From Pseudophaeomoniella oleicola (taxonomy: Eukaryota; Ascomycota; Eurotiomycetes; Phaeomoniellales; Phaeomoniellaceae): a DNA stretch of 64,000 nt. The translations under genes and the position numbers were made by a program. Below, in pieces: positions 1 through 10,666 of the stretch. The stretch's first letter is position 1; the number at the start of each line of letters is the position of its first letter. The notes under the pieces are model-generated. The model ran no database searches. It saw nothing but the letters and a program-made list of their open reading frames with translations, and was not told the DNA's origin. The DNA lies in contig QWDQ01000008.1 in assembly GCA_003868215.1 (NCBI GenBank), positions 186,001 through 250,000 on the forward strand, read 5' to 3'.

Positions 1-419
<419 letters not shown>

Positions 420-1208
420 TGTGAATAGTATATGAGTACGCCAAACACCACTTTTCAAGACCGAGAACCCCGGATTCTGGATGTGCGGAGGGATTTGGAA
501 GGATAACTTAGACGGAATCGATGATGAATGAAGATGGGAATCCGAACGAGCTAAGCGTACCAACCGAGCCGAGCATTACCCAATCAGAACCGAGGCAATG
601 TCAATCACAGAATTGAACCGATGTACGGACTTCACTCATTTTCAAGTGTTTTCAGACTCATTGAGAAGAAGCTGCTTGTCGATGCTGATGAGTTCGATGT
701 TCATCGATAAAACAAATAAGGCTGTGCTCACCTTTTCCACTCTCTGGACTTCCGATTTCTCTGAAGTCGGTACCAGACTTGATGCACGTGACTCCGTTCA
801 GCCGAGAGCGTGTCGAAGCGTGTCGAAGCGTGCAATGGTGTCGACTCAAGGGAACACAGCAATATAGATTCTATGATGATGGAATTGAAAAGCGCAATCA
901 GTCTCTGGAATCCTCTCAATCTTGCGTAATCACAGCATACAATCTCGAAAGGTGACCTCGAGACACGAGCATCTGACACATCATGGATGCCGGAGCGTGT
1001 GAAAATGTATCTAATTAGATTGCTCGAATTGCTCTACAGCAGCAATAATAATACAGCTTAATACGTGAAATGTTCTGGTTTCTGGGACATCCGTCCTCCA
1101 TACGCCCAGCCAAACCAATATGTGGGATTTATCGACCCAGGTCTATCATCCTCTGGTCCGGGTAAATACACCTCTTTAAAAATATTTCCGACATCGTACA
1201 CAGCTTGC
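420..1208. other. Intergenic: SDH1 promoter side and RPT1 3' flank
   Basis: No gene is supported here. It should hold the SDH1 promoter and 5' leader (left half) and the 3' end of RPT1 (right half). Around 806-832 a short imperfect tandem repeat (GCGTGTCGAA, about 2.5 copies) is visible. The reading frames present are short, overlap on both strands and look like no family I know. Confidence 0.6.
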
Positions 1209-2674
1209 TTAGTTGTATTGCATGTATGTCGAGGTAGAGCTGAACTTGAGGTTGCCCTTGATGACCTTATCAACGGCTGCGAGGAAGTCTTTTTCTGTCG
1301 CAACTTTTCTTCGAGCACGGATAGCAAACATACTGCGCGACGTTAGTTATCTGCATGAATGATACCGGTTAAGAGATACGCACCCAGCTTCTGTGGCGAC
1401 ACTTCGCAACTCTGCACCGGTTGCATTGGGACACAACCGTGAAATGAGCTCCCATCTGATATCTCGCTCCACAGACATTGACTTTGCATGAATGCGGAGA
1501 ATGTTCGCTCTTCCATCAAGATCGGGTAATGAGAACTCGATCTTTCGATCAATACGCCCAGGCCTCATCAACGCTGGATCAAGTGTGGATGGTCTGTTGG
1601 TTGCAAACATGACTTTGATGTTGCCTCGGGAATCGAACCCATCCAGTTGTGTGATGAGTTCCAGCATAGTACGTTGGACTTCGTTATCGCCGCCGGCACC
1701 ATCATCGAAACGAGCACCTCCAATGGCATCTATTTCATCGAAGAAAATGATACACGCCTTCTTCGTTCGTGCCATCTCAAACAGCTCACGCACCATCCTG
1801 GCTCCCTCTCCAACGTATTTCTGTACCAGTTCACTCCCGATAACTCGAATAAATGTAGCATCGGTCCTGTTGGCGACAGCTCTAGCACAGAGGGTCTTCC
1901 CCGTCCCTGGTGGGCCGAACAACAATGCACCTTTGGGAGGGTCAATACCTAGATTAACAAACCGCTCAGGCGACAGCAGCGGCATCTCCACGACTTCTCG
2001 TAGTTTCTCTATCTGATCTTTGCAACCACCAACGTCGCCGTAAGTCACATCAGGCTTGTCTTCCACCGTCATCATGGTAACGCTGGGGTCGATTTTTGGC
2101 GGAAGCGGTAGAAGGATTTGGTATTTGTTTCGGTCGACACCAACTCTCATACCCTCTTCGATATCTGTAGGGCTAACTCGCTCTCCGAGATTGACGACGA
2201 ATTTCGCTATTTGCTTAACGTTGATGACATATTTGAGTTTCTCGGGATCCTTGTCATCCTGAATTATTTTGGTACACCGTGCCACTTGCAGTGGCTGCTC
2301 CTCGGACATGCGCTGGCGATCAGCGGCAACGTCCCATAAATGAGGTGGTGCAAGACCCGTATCAGATTCCTGGTAAAGATGAGCTTATGGCTATCAAGTT
2401 GATGTAGTAGGATTTTACCTTGACACCGATCTTCTCGTTAACGCTGGCTTGTTTCTCCTTGATCTCCTTCTCCAGCTTCTTGAGACCAGCAGCATAAGGC
2501 GCAGCTCCGTACGTCTTCAGCACTTGTATATCCCTGGGAATGTCAGCTAGTGTCATGCCTGGGGAACGATAGGACAAACTCGTCTGTGAGGGGTGTGATC
2601 TTCTTCTCTGGTTCCTCATCGTCTGCGTAGGTCTTCTGGTACTTCTCCCAGTTTTGCCCGGTTGCGCTAGGCAT
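1209..2674 (-). CDS. RPT1: 26S proteasome regulatory particle AAA-ATPase subunit Rpt1
   Basis: One of six AAA+ ATPases of the 19S base that unfold ubiquitinated proteins and feed them into the 20S core. Exons are 2674-2580, 2533-2419, 2369-1384 and 1332-1209, giving 439 aa, the usual length. The start [13 protein letters not shown] matches fungal Rpt1. Visible motifs are Walker A GPPGTGKT, Walker B IIFFDEID, the second-region-of-homology stretch with [11 protein letters not shown], and the C-terminal tail ending YMQYN. The last exon begins at [16 protein letters not shown], a conserved block. The introns are 46, 49 and 51 nt and have standard GT..AG ends. It is divergent from CCT4, with 425 bp between start codons. 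All splice phases close on the conserved protein, so the identity is firm. Confidence 0.96.
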
Positions 2675-3099
2675 GATGGGCGAAAGGGCAACGCAGCTGG
2701 ATCAACTACTGAGAGCGCGAGAACTAATAAGTCGTGTTGAAGAACGATAAAGTAGTCTCATCCAACTTATCGAAAAGGGAGAGGAGTTTGCAATTGAGAA
2801 TGCGATGAAGTTGTGTCTGGACGAGGTATAAGTTACTGAGAATCGTGGTGCTGTTGTCATCATGCTTGCCTGAAGCTCCAAAGCGCCGGGTCCATGCCAT
2901 CTCCAACTTTCAGGACTCCGCACTGAGTCGTGTCTCCCGAACCCGCGTCAAAATAATTTTGGTACTACGGGCTTGATAGGCCATACCCCTCCAGGCGAAG
3001 GAAGGACTCAGCATTCAACATCTTAACATTTTACATGAGATAGACATTACTTCACAACTGGCCATATAAGCTGCGCAGCATCAGAGTCGAAATTGCAAG
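2675..3099. promoter_or_regulatory. Shared divergent promoter region of RPT1 and CCT4
   Basis: The 425 bp between the start codons of RPT1 (minus) and CCT4 (plus) must carry both promoters and both 5' leaders. I looked for the yeast proteasome box GGTGGCAAA and did not see it. No other binding site is clear enough to call. The region is inferred to be regulatory from gene orientation only. Confidence 0.55.
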
Positions 3100-4866
3100 A
3101 TGGCGACAGCCCTAGGCATCCAGGGCGGTGGCGCCAGCAATGCCACATTCAAAGTAAAGAGCTATATCAGTGTTGTGTACGGATGAATACTTATGCGTTG
3201 TTACAGGATAAAGAGAAGCCTATGGCTGTTCGAAATGCCAACATCATGGCGGCCAGAGGTGAGCGCATCTTGCTTCCTTGAGCACATTAATTTCTAACAA
3301 AAGAGCAGCCGTTGCCGATGCTATCAGAACTTCCCTAGGGCCACGAGGAATGGATAAGATGATTCAGACAGGCAAAGGAGAGACCATTATCACAAACGAC
3401 GGACACACCATGTTGAAGGACATGGCGGTTATGCATCCTGCCGCGAAGATGTTGGTTGATCTAAGTTCAGCACAAGATGTTGAAGCTGGTGATGGTACAA
3501 CATCCGTCGTCATTATTGCAGGCAGCTTGCTAGGAGCGGCAGACAAGCTTCTGGGCAAAGGTCAGATTTGATCCCTCGTTGCACTGGAAGATTGCTAATT
3601 GTATCGACAGGTATACATCCGACTATCATCTCTGAATCTTTTCAACGAGCTGCAGCCGCAGCAGTCAAAGTTCTGCATGACATGTCACAGCCGATATCAT
3701 TAACAGACCGAGTGACCCTTCTTCAAGCTGCCTCTACATCATTGTCGTCAAAGATCGTGTCACAGCACGCTAGCTTGCTTGGACCGATAGCTGTGGATTC
3801 GGTGTTAAAGACGATAGATTCCAAGACTGCGGACAACGTTGATCTGAAGAATATTCGTATAATCAAGAAAGTCGGAGGGACGATCGAAGACTCAGAGATG
3901 ATCGACGGGCTTGTTCTCAACCAGCCAGTCATAAAAGGCAGCGGCGGTCCTACCAGAATTGAGAAAGCCCGGATAGCGCTGATACAGTTTCAGCTTAGCC
4001 CGCCGAAACCCGACATGGAGAACCAGATCGTGGTCAATGATTACAGGCAAATGGACAAGATTCTCAAGGAGGAGCGTACCTACCTCCTCAACATGGTGAA
4101 GAAGATTCAAAAGGCGAAATGCAACGTGCTGCTCATCCAGAAGTCAATCCTTCGCGACGCTGTCAATGACCTCTCTCTTCATTTTCTCTCACGCCTTAAA
4201 ATTATGGCCATCAAAGATATTGAACGTGATGAGGTAGAATTCCTCTGCAAATCTACTGGCTGCAAACCAATCGCCAACATCGACTCGTTTACGGAAGATA
4301 AGCTCGGAAGCGCTGACCTGGTCGAAGAAATTCATGCGAATGGGGCTCGCTACGTTAAGGTTACTGGCATCCGATCAGCCAATCCAGTTCATCAAACAGT
4401 CTCTGTCATCGCCCGTGGCGCCAACACGCTGATACTGGACGAAGCAGAGCGATCTCTCCACGACGCCCTTTGCGTGATCCGATGTCTCGTGAAGAAGAAA
4501 GCCCTAATTGCCGGAGGTGGAGCACCAGAAATCGAGATCGCCCAAGCTCTAGCATCCCAGGCCAATACACTCACAGGAACGGAAGCCATTTGCTGGAAAG
4601 CTTTCGCCGATGCCATGGAAGTTATACCTACAACCCTTGCCGAAAACGCCGGTTTGAACAGCATCAAAGTTGTGACAGACCTACGATACAGGCATAAGAT
4701 CGGCGAAAAGAACGCCGGTGTCAGTATCAGATCTGGAGGAGTCAAAACCAACATCGCAGAAGAAAAGGTCCTGCAGCCATTACTGGTAAGCACCAGCGCG
4801 ATCGAGTTGGCAGCCGAGACGGTAAAGATGATATTGAGAATCGACGACATTGCCTTGTCAAGATAA
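3100..4866 (+). CDS. CCT4: T-complex protein 1 subunit delta (chaperonin CCT4)
   Basis: Subunit of the cytosolic group II chaperonin TRiC/CCT, which folds actin, tubulin and WD40 proteins. Exons are 3100-3153, 3207-3258, 3309-3560 and 3611-4866, giving 537 aa, normal for the family. The protein opens [20 protein letters not shown]. The ATP-binding signature [15 protein letters not shown] lies near residue 95, after [11 protein letters not shown] and [10 protein letters not shown] second nucleotide-site motif, [11 protein letters not shown], lies in the C-terminal third. For intron 2 (3259-3308) I took the later acceptor, AGCAG|CC, because it yields the conserved [14 protein letters not shown]. 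An acceptor 3 nt earlier would add one Ala. It pairs divergently with RPT1 and converges on the gene at 6322-7862. Confidence 0.96.
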
Positions 4867-6321
4867 AAGACGAGAAGAAGGAGAGGAGTCACATAAGAAA
4901 AAAAAAGGGCTTATTACTACTAATTAGCTACCAGCTGGTCTTTACATGAAAGACCGAATGTATGTATGAAAAGAAATGAAAAGAATCAGAATGATTCCCT
5001 GAAAACGTGTCTCGGCATTTTTGTTGTTCCTCTCCTCCTCCTCTTGGCCTTTCGTATGGTTTTGGTGATGACTTTGATGAAGGCGATGAGCAACAACAAC
5101 AACGATATCCCTCAACCCAGACCAGACCAGATCAGACCAGGAACCCCAAATCATCTAATTGACCTGCAATTGGTCCGATTCCCGTCCTTGGTCCAAGTCA
5201 AGTAGTAGTAGGTTGAGCAACACCAATAGAAATAGAACAATAATGCATTCCCTATATAATAGCTACAACTTTCTCATTTCCTTTCTTTTCCTATTTGCTT
5301 TTGATTCAATCCTACATTCATGGATTTTAAGTTACCATGTCGAGATTTTATTTTCTGTCCTTTGCCTTTTCTCCCATCTCGCCAATGTCTCTAATTTACA
5401 GACCTATGCAAGAGAATGATGGATTCTCGTATCCCGCGCGTAGCGCCGGTGCCGCGGCTACGGCTGCGACCGGCGAGCCGGGTCTGTCATCCATGAACGG
5501 GAGAATGTTCGTGCTCGAGCGGCGTGGAAGGAGAGGGAGGAATAGGCAAGGCAAGGCAGAGCAGATAGGCAGGGGGTTGCAGGGAAATTGGATGAGTTGG
5601 GGGAAAACCGGGTTTGTTGTTGCTGCCGATAGCTTGAACACAGATTCTACCGGGGGGAGAAGGTTTAGTTTCATTTTCGGACTTCCGATCCGTAGTCGTC
5701 TTCATCTTCGTAGAACATCGTACATCGAGACATTTATCGGATATGAGTGTTTACATAGACTGATTGGCCGTAGTCAAGCAATAGGTCAGTGTCAGCCTAG
5801 CTCAACTGAAAGAGGCATGTAATGTTATTGGCTCGTTGATAATGCTGGTAGGTGTACGATTAAGGTTTTCTGGGATAGCTTCCATTCGTCTCGCAAGACA
5901 TCATTCAATGAAGCCCTTGAATCCGTGCACTCCGGTGGAGTTTAGTCCTTAGGCGAAAAGGCTGATCTCGGGGGTCAGCTCGAGCCAGGTTTGTGTCGAC
6001 CGTATCATCACCCTAAACCATGGCCGAGTTTATTAGCGTAGCACGGGATGTTTGAAGTGACTGGGCCGATTGGATATCATCGGGACCATCGGCAAGCCGC
6101 ATCGTGAATAGACCTGTTGGAACCAACACCTGCGACCAAATGTGATACACGGGTAGCGGAAGGATATGGAGCATTTGAGCCGATGCGGCTTCATTGCAGG
6201 CTCACTCAAGACGTGGAATCTCTCTTGTAATTAGTGGCGGGGCCATTCGATGCGCTGCATTGTCAACCTTGGTGGTTTTCACGATAGTAAAGGCGGCTTC
6301 GCGTGTCTTGGAATCGAGAGT
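4867..6321. other. Long intergenic stretch between convergent genes
   Basis: This 1.45 kb separates two convergent genes. It includes their 3' untranslated regions and one candidate microgene on the minus strand (see 5391-5718). The remainder (about 4900-5390 and 5720-6320) shows only short frames with no recognisable protein. Confidence 0.5.
5391..5718 (-). CDS. Candidate two-exon microprotein, Asp/Glu-rich then Arg-rich (speculative)
   Basis: On the minus strand an ATG at 5718 opens MFYEDEDDYGSE and runs into a stop soon after. A 93-nt frame (5483-5391) preceded by GATGACAG reads TRLAGRSRSRGTGATRG and ends with HRSVN and a stop. Joining them across a 223-nt intron (5484-5682, counted from the end of the acidic segment at 5683) keeps phase 0 and gives 42 aa. 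The acceptor and its CATGGATGACAG context are reasonable, but the donor, GTCCGA, is weak. I do not recognise a family. The support is only the sharp change from acidic to basic composition and an open frame in an otherwise empty region, so the call is tentative. Confidence 0.2.
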
Positions 6322-7862
6322 TCACTTGACGTATCTGTTCAAAAGACCTATATCCCAGTCTTGGAACTTCCTTGCCCCTTCTGGTAAGATCTCAGTGCTT
6401 TCCTTAAACAGATTCTCCAAATTACAGAGATCCTCTGCAGGCAAAAGAAGCTCTTCCATAGAGCTAGAGTTCTCTAGTAACATTTCTTCGGCATTTGATA
6501 TACGACGATAGAATACCTTCATGGCCCTAAATGCCGTATCTGATTCCCGGCGAGATGCAGTATACCACAAATCGGGATTGAATACCCAGATCTAAAAAAA
6601 AGATGGGTCAGCTATTGGGAATCGAGCAGTGATATGATAGAAATATCCAGGTCAATCAGGATGAGGAGGACCAACCAGAAAGCCATCTTCCATATGTCGG
6701 TCGCTACCTGCATGAATGATAAACTTCCGAACCATTTGGGTCTCAATCAGAGATAGTAATATAGCGCTGATAAAAATCTCAAGACCATATGACTGCCAGG
6801 GAGAAGACTGAGTAGGCTTGACAGCCACGCTCCACTTGTACAGTCGCCACCCATCCGTTTGCTGCTCTTCAAAGCCGAGGAAATGTGAGCAGGACGAACA
6901 GTGGACTTCGGTATGGCCATTCGGTAATAGTTTGTTTATGGTCTAATCGTATTCAAGTTAGATGTGCGTGAGAGAGGTATGTTCCTTGCTATATCCCGTC
7001 GATACCATGCCTTCGGCAATAACAGCGGCGAATACGTGCAAGGTAAGAGATAGAGAGCAGTGGGAGCAATCTTCCATCGAACACTAGCGTGTACTCGAGG
7101 ATGATGTCCCTCATCCCTACCCCATGGTTCGCAATTCACTCTAGGGCATTTGTATCGGTGGCCGAAACAAGAAAAGATCTGCAATGCAGATTGGTTTCGG
7201 TCGCCTTCTTTGTGCCCATTGAAAATAGAAAACGGGATCTTATAACAGATGGAAAGACTCACCTCAGCACCAGTGCAATCCTTGCTGCTAATAAGGAAGG
7301 TACTCGTGTCCAGAAGGATATTCCCTGGGTACGCCCGGAGACGGCTCGTCACACCATAACCTTTGGTGGTCGCTAAGTCATGTTCGCCTACGGACGAAGC
7401 TTTGTCATCATCGTGTGGTTTGTGGCAATGCCAGAAGTCCATCATCTCTGCCCAGTTCTCACTGGGAAGGTTCTTCCAAACGAAAGTCGAGGCGGGGTTG
7501 AGGAGCAGATGGTCGCATTTCAGACACTTGAGCTGTCCTGATGGGTCAAAATCTTCAGCTGACCACGGAGCCTCTGGTGTTAATTCTTCATTAGCAGGGG
7601 CGACCGCATCTGTATTCTCGAGCGCCAATTTGATCGAGAGATCTTTCTTCTTTTCAACAGGAATGGTGACCTCCGCGGTGCCTGAGATTTCTAGAGGGAG
7701 CAAAAGCCTGGCTGTCTCGCTATCATGTGTCACAGTTATGAAACGCCGGTCAGAAGAGATATCAATTTTGGTGCCCTCATTCTGATCCGTCCGCAGAGAT
7801 GCGTAGAGCGTAATTTGTCGGATGTTTTGCAAGACCTCGGCGTACAGATTGATGGTTGACAT
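6322..7862 (-). CDS. UBE3D-like HECT_2-family E2-binding ubiquitin ligase
   Basis: Resembles the E2-binding ubiquitin ligase family of human UBE3D (H10BH). Exons are 7862-7263, 6942-6676 and 6591-6322, giving 378 aa, a normal length. Family features in order: an N-terminal beta-rich half (MSTINLYAEVLQNIRQIT), a C-x2-C pair in GQLKCLKCDHLLL, the conserved WAEMMDFWHCHKPH, a second C-x2-C in VHCSSCSHFLGF followed by GWRLYKWSV, and the C-terminal IWVFNPDLWY and RAMKVFY blocks. Intron 2 (6592-6675) uses the unusual but accepted donor GTTGGT. Intron 1 (6943-7262) is 320 nt, far longer than its neighbours. It has a GTGAGT donor and TCTAACTTG..TAG acceptor, and it stays open in frame along its whole length (see findings). 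The family role in E2 binding is known from homologues; the substrate is unknown. Confidence 0.85.
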
Positions 7863-8750
7863 GGTCCTCCAGTAGTAGCATTGTCCTCCGAAAGGAAAAG
7901 AATGCCGTATCCCAGAAAGATCCCTTTAGATAATCACATTTAATATGGAATCACTGCGGCCATTGTCAGGTGATTGAATGACAATGATGAATCTGATGGC
8001 TGCTCATTGAACTTTTTTGCGAGAAAACCAAATTTAGACGTGACTGAGATTGAGAGCCGAATGGGGAAACAGCGCCACTTCGTGAGGCAACGTTTTGTTT
8101 CCCCTACCATCAGCCACTTCAAGAGAACGTCCATCTCAACGACGTCGAGCAAGCATCAACGACTCATCATTACCATCATCCGCAGCATACAAATACACAG
8201 ACCGCAGGTGCCATTGCAAGTGTGATATATTATTGACGATTCTAGACGCTGGCGGGATCTATGCAATATAGCTATCCTCGTTCTCTGAATCTTTATAGTA
8301 CAAACAAATTACCGCCTCGTCCATCAATACATAACAGATAGTACTGGTCGCACAAGCCCTTACGTCGCAGCTGATGTCCTCGTGATCTCGTTATCGTCTC
8401 GTTACGCTCTCCTCTGGCCAGTCTGTAACGCCTTTGCCAATGGCTCAGACACCGAAACCACGTCGAAACCCAATCCGAATAGAAAATCCGAAGGCAGAGG
8501 TAGATGTTGCCGTTTTGGTTGGGAACGCCTCGCTGTATGCTTTAACGCCACAATCCATTGTCCATAGCCACGAGTGTCCCCACGAAGAGAACACTTTTGC
8601 TAGATTCCTGGGAGCAAGCCCCTTGCATATTCCAGAAGGGCGCCGGTTCCATTCCTGACTCCAAGACCCGAAAAGATATCCATTTCTTAGCCGAAACTCC
8701 CGCGCGAGCATATGTTCGTTCTTAGCTCCGAAAATCCCTTCCCACGGTAC
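7863..8750. other. Intergenic: upstream of the UBE3D-like gene
   Basis: The right side of this stretch is the 3' flank of the small zinc-ribbon gene and the left side is the promoter of the UBE3D-like gene. A plus-strand frame from an ATG at 8440 (72 codons) is open but resembles nothing I know. I see no other structure. Confidence 0.5.
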
Positions 8751-8969
8751 TCAGCACATGGCCTTGCATACTGGGCAGTTCTTTCCAGGGATGACCCAAA
8801 CTTCTTGTCCACGCTTCAAGCATTGCTTGCATCGGGTACCCGACATCTGAGGTGAATTGTCAGTGAATGTCCACAGAACCACAGAACGACGATTGAAGAG
8901 CCTCACAGGTGACATCTTGTTCACCGGATCTACGTTGGAGGTAGTGCTCGGGCAAGCTTTATCTTCCAT
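8751..8969 (-). CDS. Tiny CxxC...CxxC zinc-ribbon-like protein
   Basis: The exons I favour are 8969-8907 and 8846-8751, with a 60-nt intron (8847-8906, GTGAGG..CCTCAG) in phase 0. They give a 52-residue protein starting MEDKACPSTTSN. The second exon carries two Cys pairs: CKQC, then after about 15 residues GKNCPVCKAMC. The spacing C-x2-C-x14-C-x2-C and the WVIPG turn before the second pair look like a small zinc ribbon. The intron is a multiple of three and open, so an unspliced 72-residue form is also possible. I believe similar very short proteins occur in other ascomycetes, but I cannot name the family or its role. The ATG has A at -3. Confidence 0.45.
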   Translation of the reverse strand: MEDKACPSTTSNVDPVNKMSPVRLFNRRSVVLWTFTDNSPQMSGTRCKQCLKRGQEVWVIPGKNCPVCKAMC

Positions 8970-10666
8970 CGTTGCAGCCGGAAGTGTGTAGGCGGGAAGC
9001 GTAGGGCAGGTGACAGGATAGTGAAAGGGTGACTGCAATGAGATGTTCAGACTCTTGGACTGAGGAGTGGAAAGTTGTTCGAGGGGAGCATTATGGACGT
9101 ATTTGAACCCAGCCTTTGGAAGGGATAATCAAGCATCTGATTGCCTTCAGGGCTCAATCCTTACAAGATCGTTCGGCTAGTATGTATGCAATGCGCTGTT
9201 TGATCACCATGTTGGGAGACCGCTCGGTGATCACAAGGAGTGGCTGGCCGCATACGAAGACCTAATTGTGCTCCTGTTCTGGGTCAGCTTGCCAGAGTGA
9301 GACTGCTTCTGCAAAGGAAAATTTTGGCTTGGTCGTACAAGACGTTGTGCGAGGGTTGTAAAAAAAAAAAAAGCTCCTTGGATAGCAATCGTACCAGTAC
9401 CATATTGGAATTTGATCCACCACCCTTGATGGGTCATCTTTGATGGGGCTCAAGAGTTATTGGAAGCTTTCCACATAATATACAGCAACGGCCGGCTTGT
9501 TGTTAGGCGCCTTTTCAGCAGATTCAATGTGTTGTAAAGACTGTGATGGCGCATATAGAGTTTCCTTTCCCGGGGAGATCCGCTACGAGAGCGATACTGA
9601 TATGAGTCGGGTAGGTAGAAAGAGCCGTGACGGTCACATACCAGGGCTCTCCCCGGTCTAGGCTCCATCATGTCGACTTCAGCTGCAGTTGCAAACGCAT
9701 CATAACGAGCCGGGTCCCGGTTCAGTAGCTCTTGTGCTGCAGGGTCCCGGGTTTAGCGACACGGCACAAGAGCTGCAACAGATCATTGCCCAACAATCTG
9801 AGCAGATATGAGATCTGACAAGAGGCCGAAAATGGCATTCATTCCCAGAACGTATCTAGCACGGTTTCTCCCCGAATCAGGAGGCGGTGACGACGTTCGA
9901 TGGACAAGCATCCCTTAGGTAATTGCCCCTTCGTCAGGAGCCGGGCTGCCGTTCAAGTGATGGCAAGAGAGGATCTAGAAAGCTAACGAGTAGTGAGAAG
10001 TGGTCCATCTGGACAATCAGACACATCTCAAATGACTGTTGCGGTATCGTACAATATCGTGCATGATCTATCCGGCGCTAAACATTGCTTGGTTCGAGCT
10101 TGCAGAGGGGGCCATAGACTTAGCACTGCCATTGATCATCGAAGCTAAACATTCGGTTCGTTTTTGTTCGTTCGGGCTCCTTGTTACAGTATCCAGAATT
10201 GTAGATGGGTCTACGTTCGTCCATTGGCGTCGATCAGACTGACGAGCTGTAACACTTGGTGTTCATCCGAAGTGACTTGCAATGGTCAATACCCTGCCAA
10301 GAAGAGAGCTAACCTCCTTGATTGGTGAGTTGCCGTGCGTAATTTGTACTAGATACTAGGCTGCTTCTTTTCACGTTAGCATGCAACATCTCAGTGATCT
10401 CGATGGTTAGCACACAGTCGGCAATTCGCGCATGTGGTATGGCTCTAGATTCCTCGCTTACATGACCGATCTATGGCGACGATTGGGCTAACATCCCATA
10501 CAGACCGCTAGACATGCAGTTGCAGACAGCCACTATTTGTCACGTGTTCTCCAGAATCAGCAAATCTGACCTGTCACACAGCGAAGTCTCTCTAGCCATG
10601 GGTACCAGCAAGGGTATCCCGTTCCTCGTAATCTGCCGCTGACTTCCAACCTCCGCGTGTATAAAC
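8970..10666. other. Intergenic stretch of 1.7 kb with a hairpin
   Basis: I find no convincing gene. Near 9360 there is a short A-run. At 9712-9774 there is an inverted repeat with internal direct repeats (listed separately). Short frames at 9231-9671 and 10039-10242 lack any recognisable protein. The right end is the 3' flank of phospholipase C. Confidence 0.5.
9712..9774. repeat. Hairpin: 11-bp inverted repeat with GGGTCCCGG direct repeats
   Basis: AGCTCTTGTGC at 9727-9737 is mirrored by GCACAAGAGCT at 9764-9774, a perfect 11-bp stem with a 26-nt loop. GGGTCCCGG occurs at 9712-9720 and again, inside the loop, at 9742-9750. No gene is nearby, so the role is unknown; it may be an old duplication. 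Confidence 0.7.

Noticed and set aside
8440-8658. Frame starting MAQTPKPRRNPIRIEN
   Set aside because: Reasonable ATG but only 72 codons, with no family resemblance and no supporting context.
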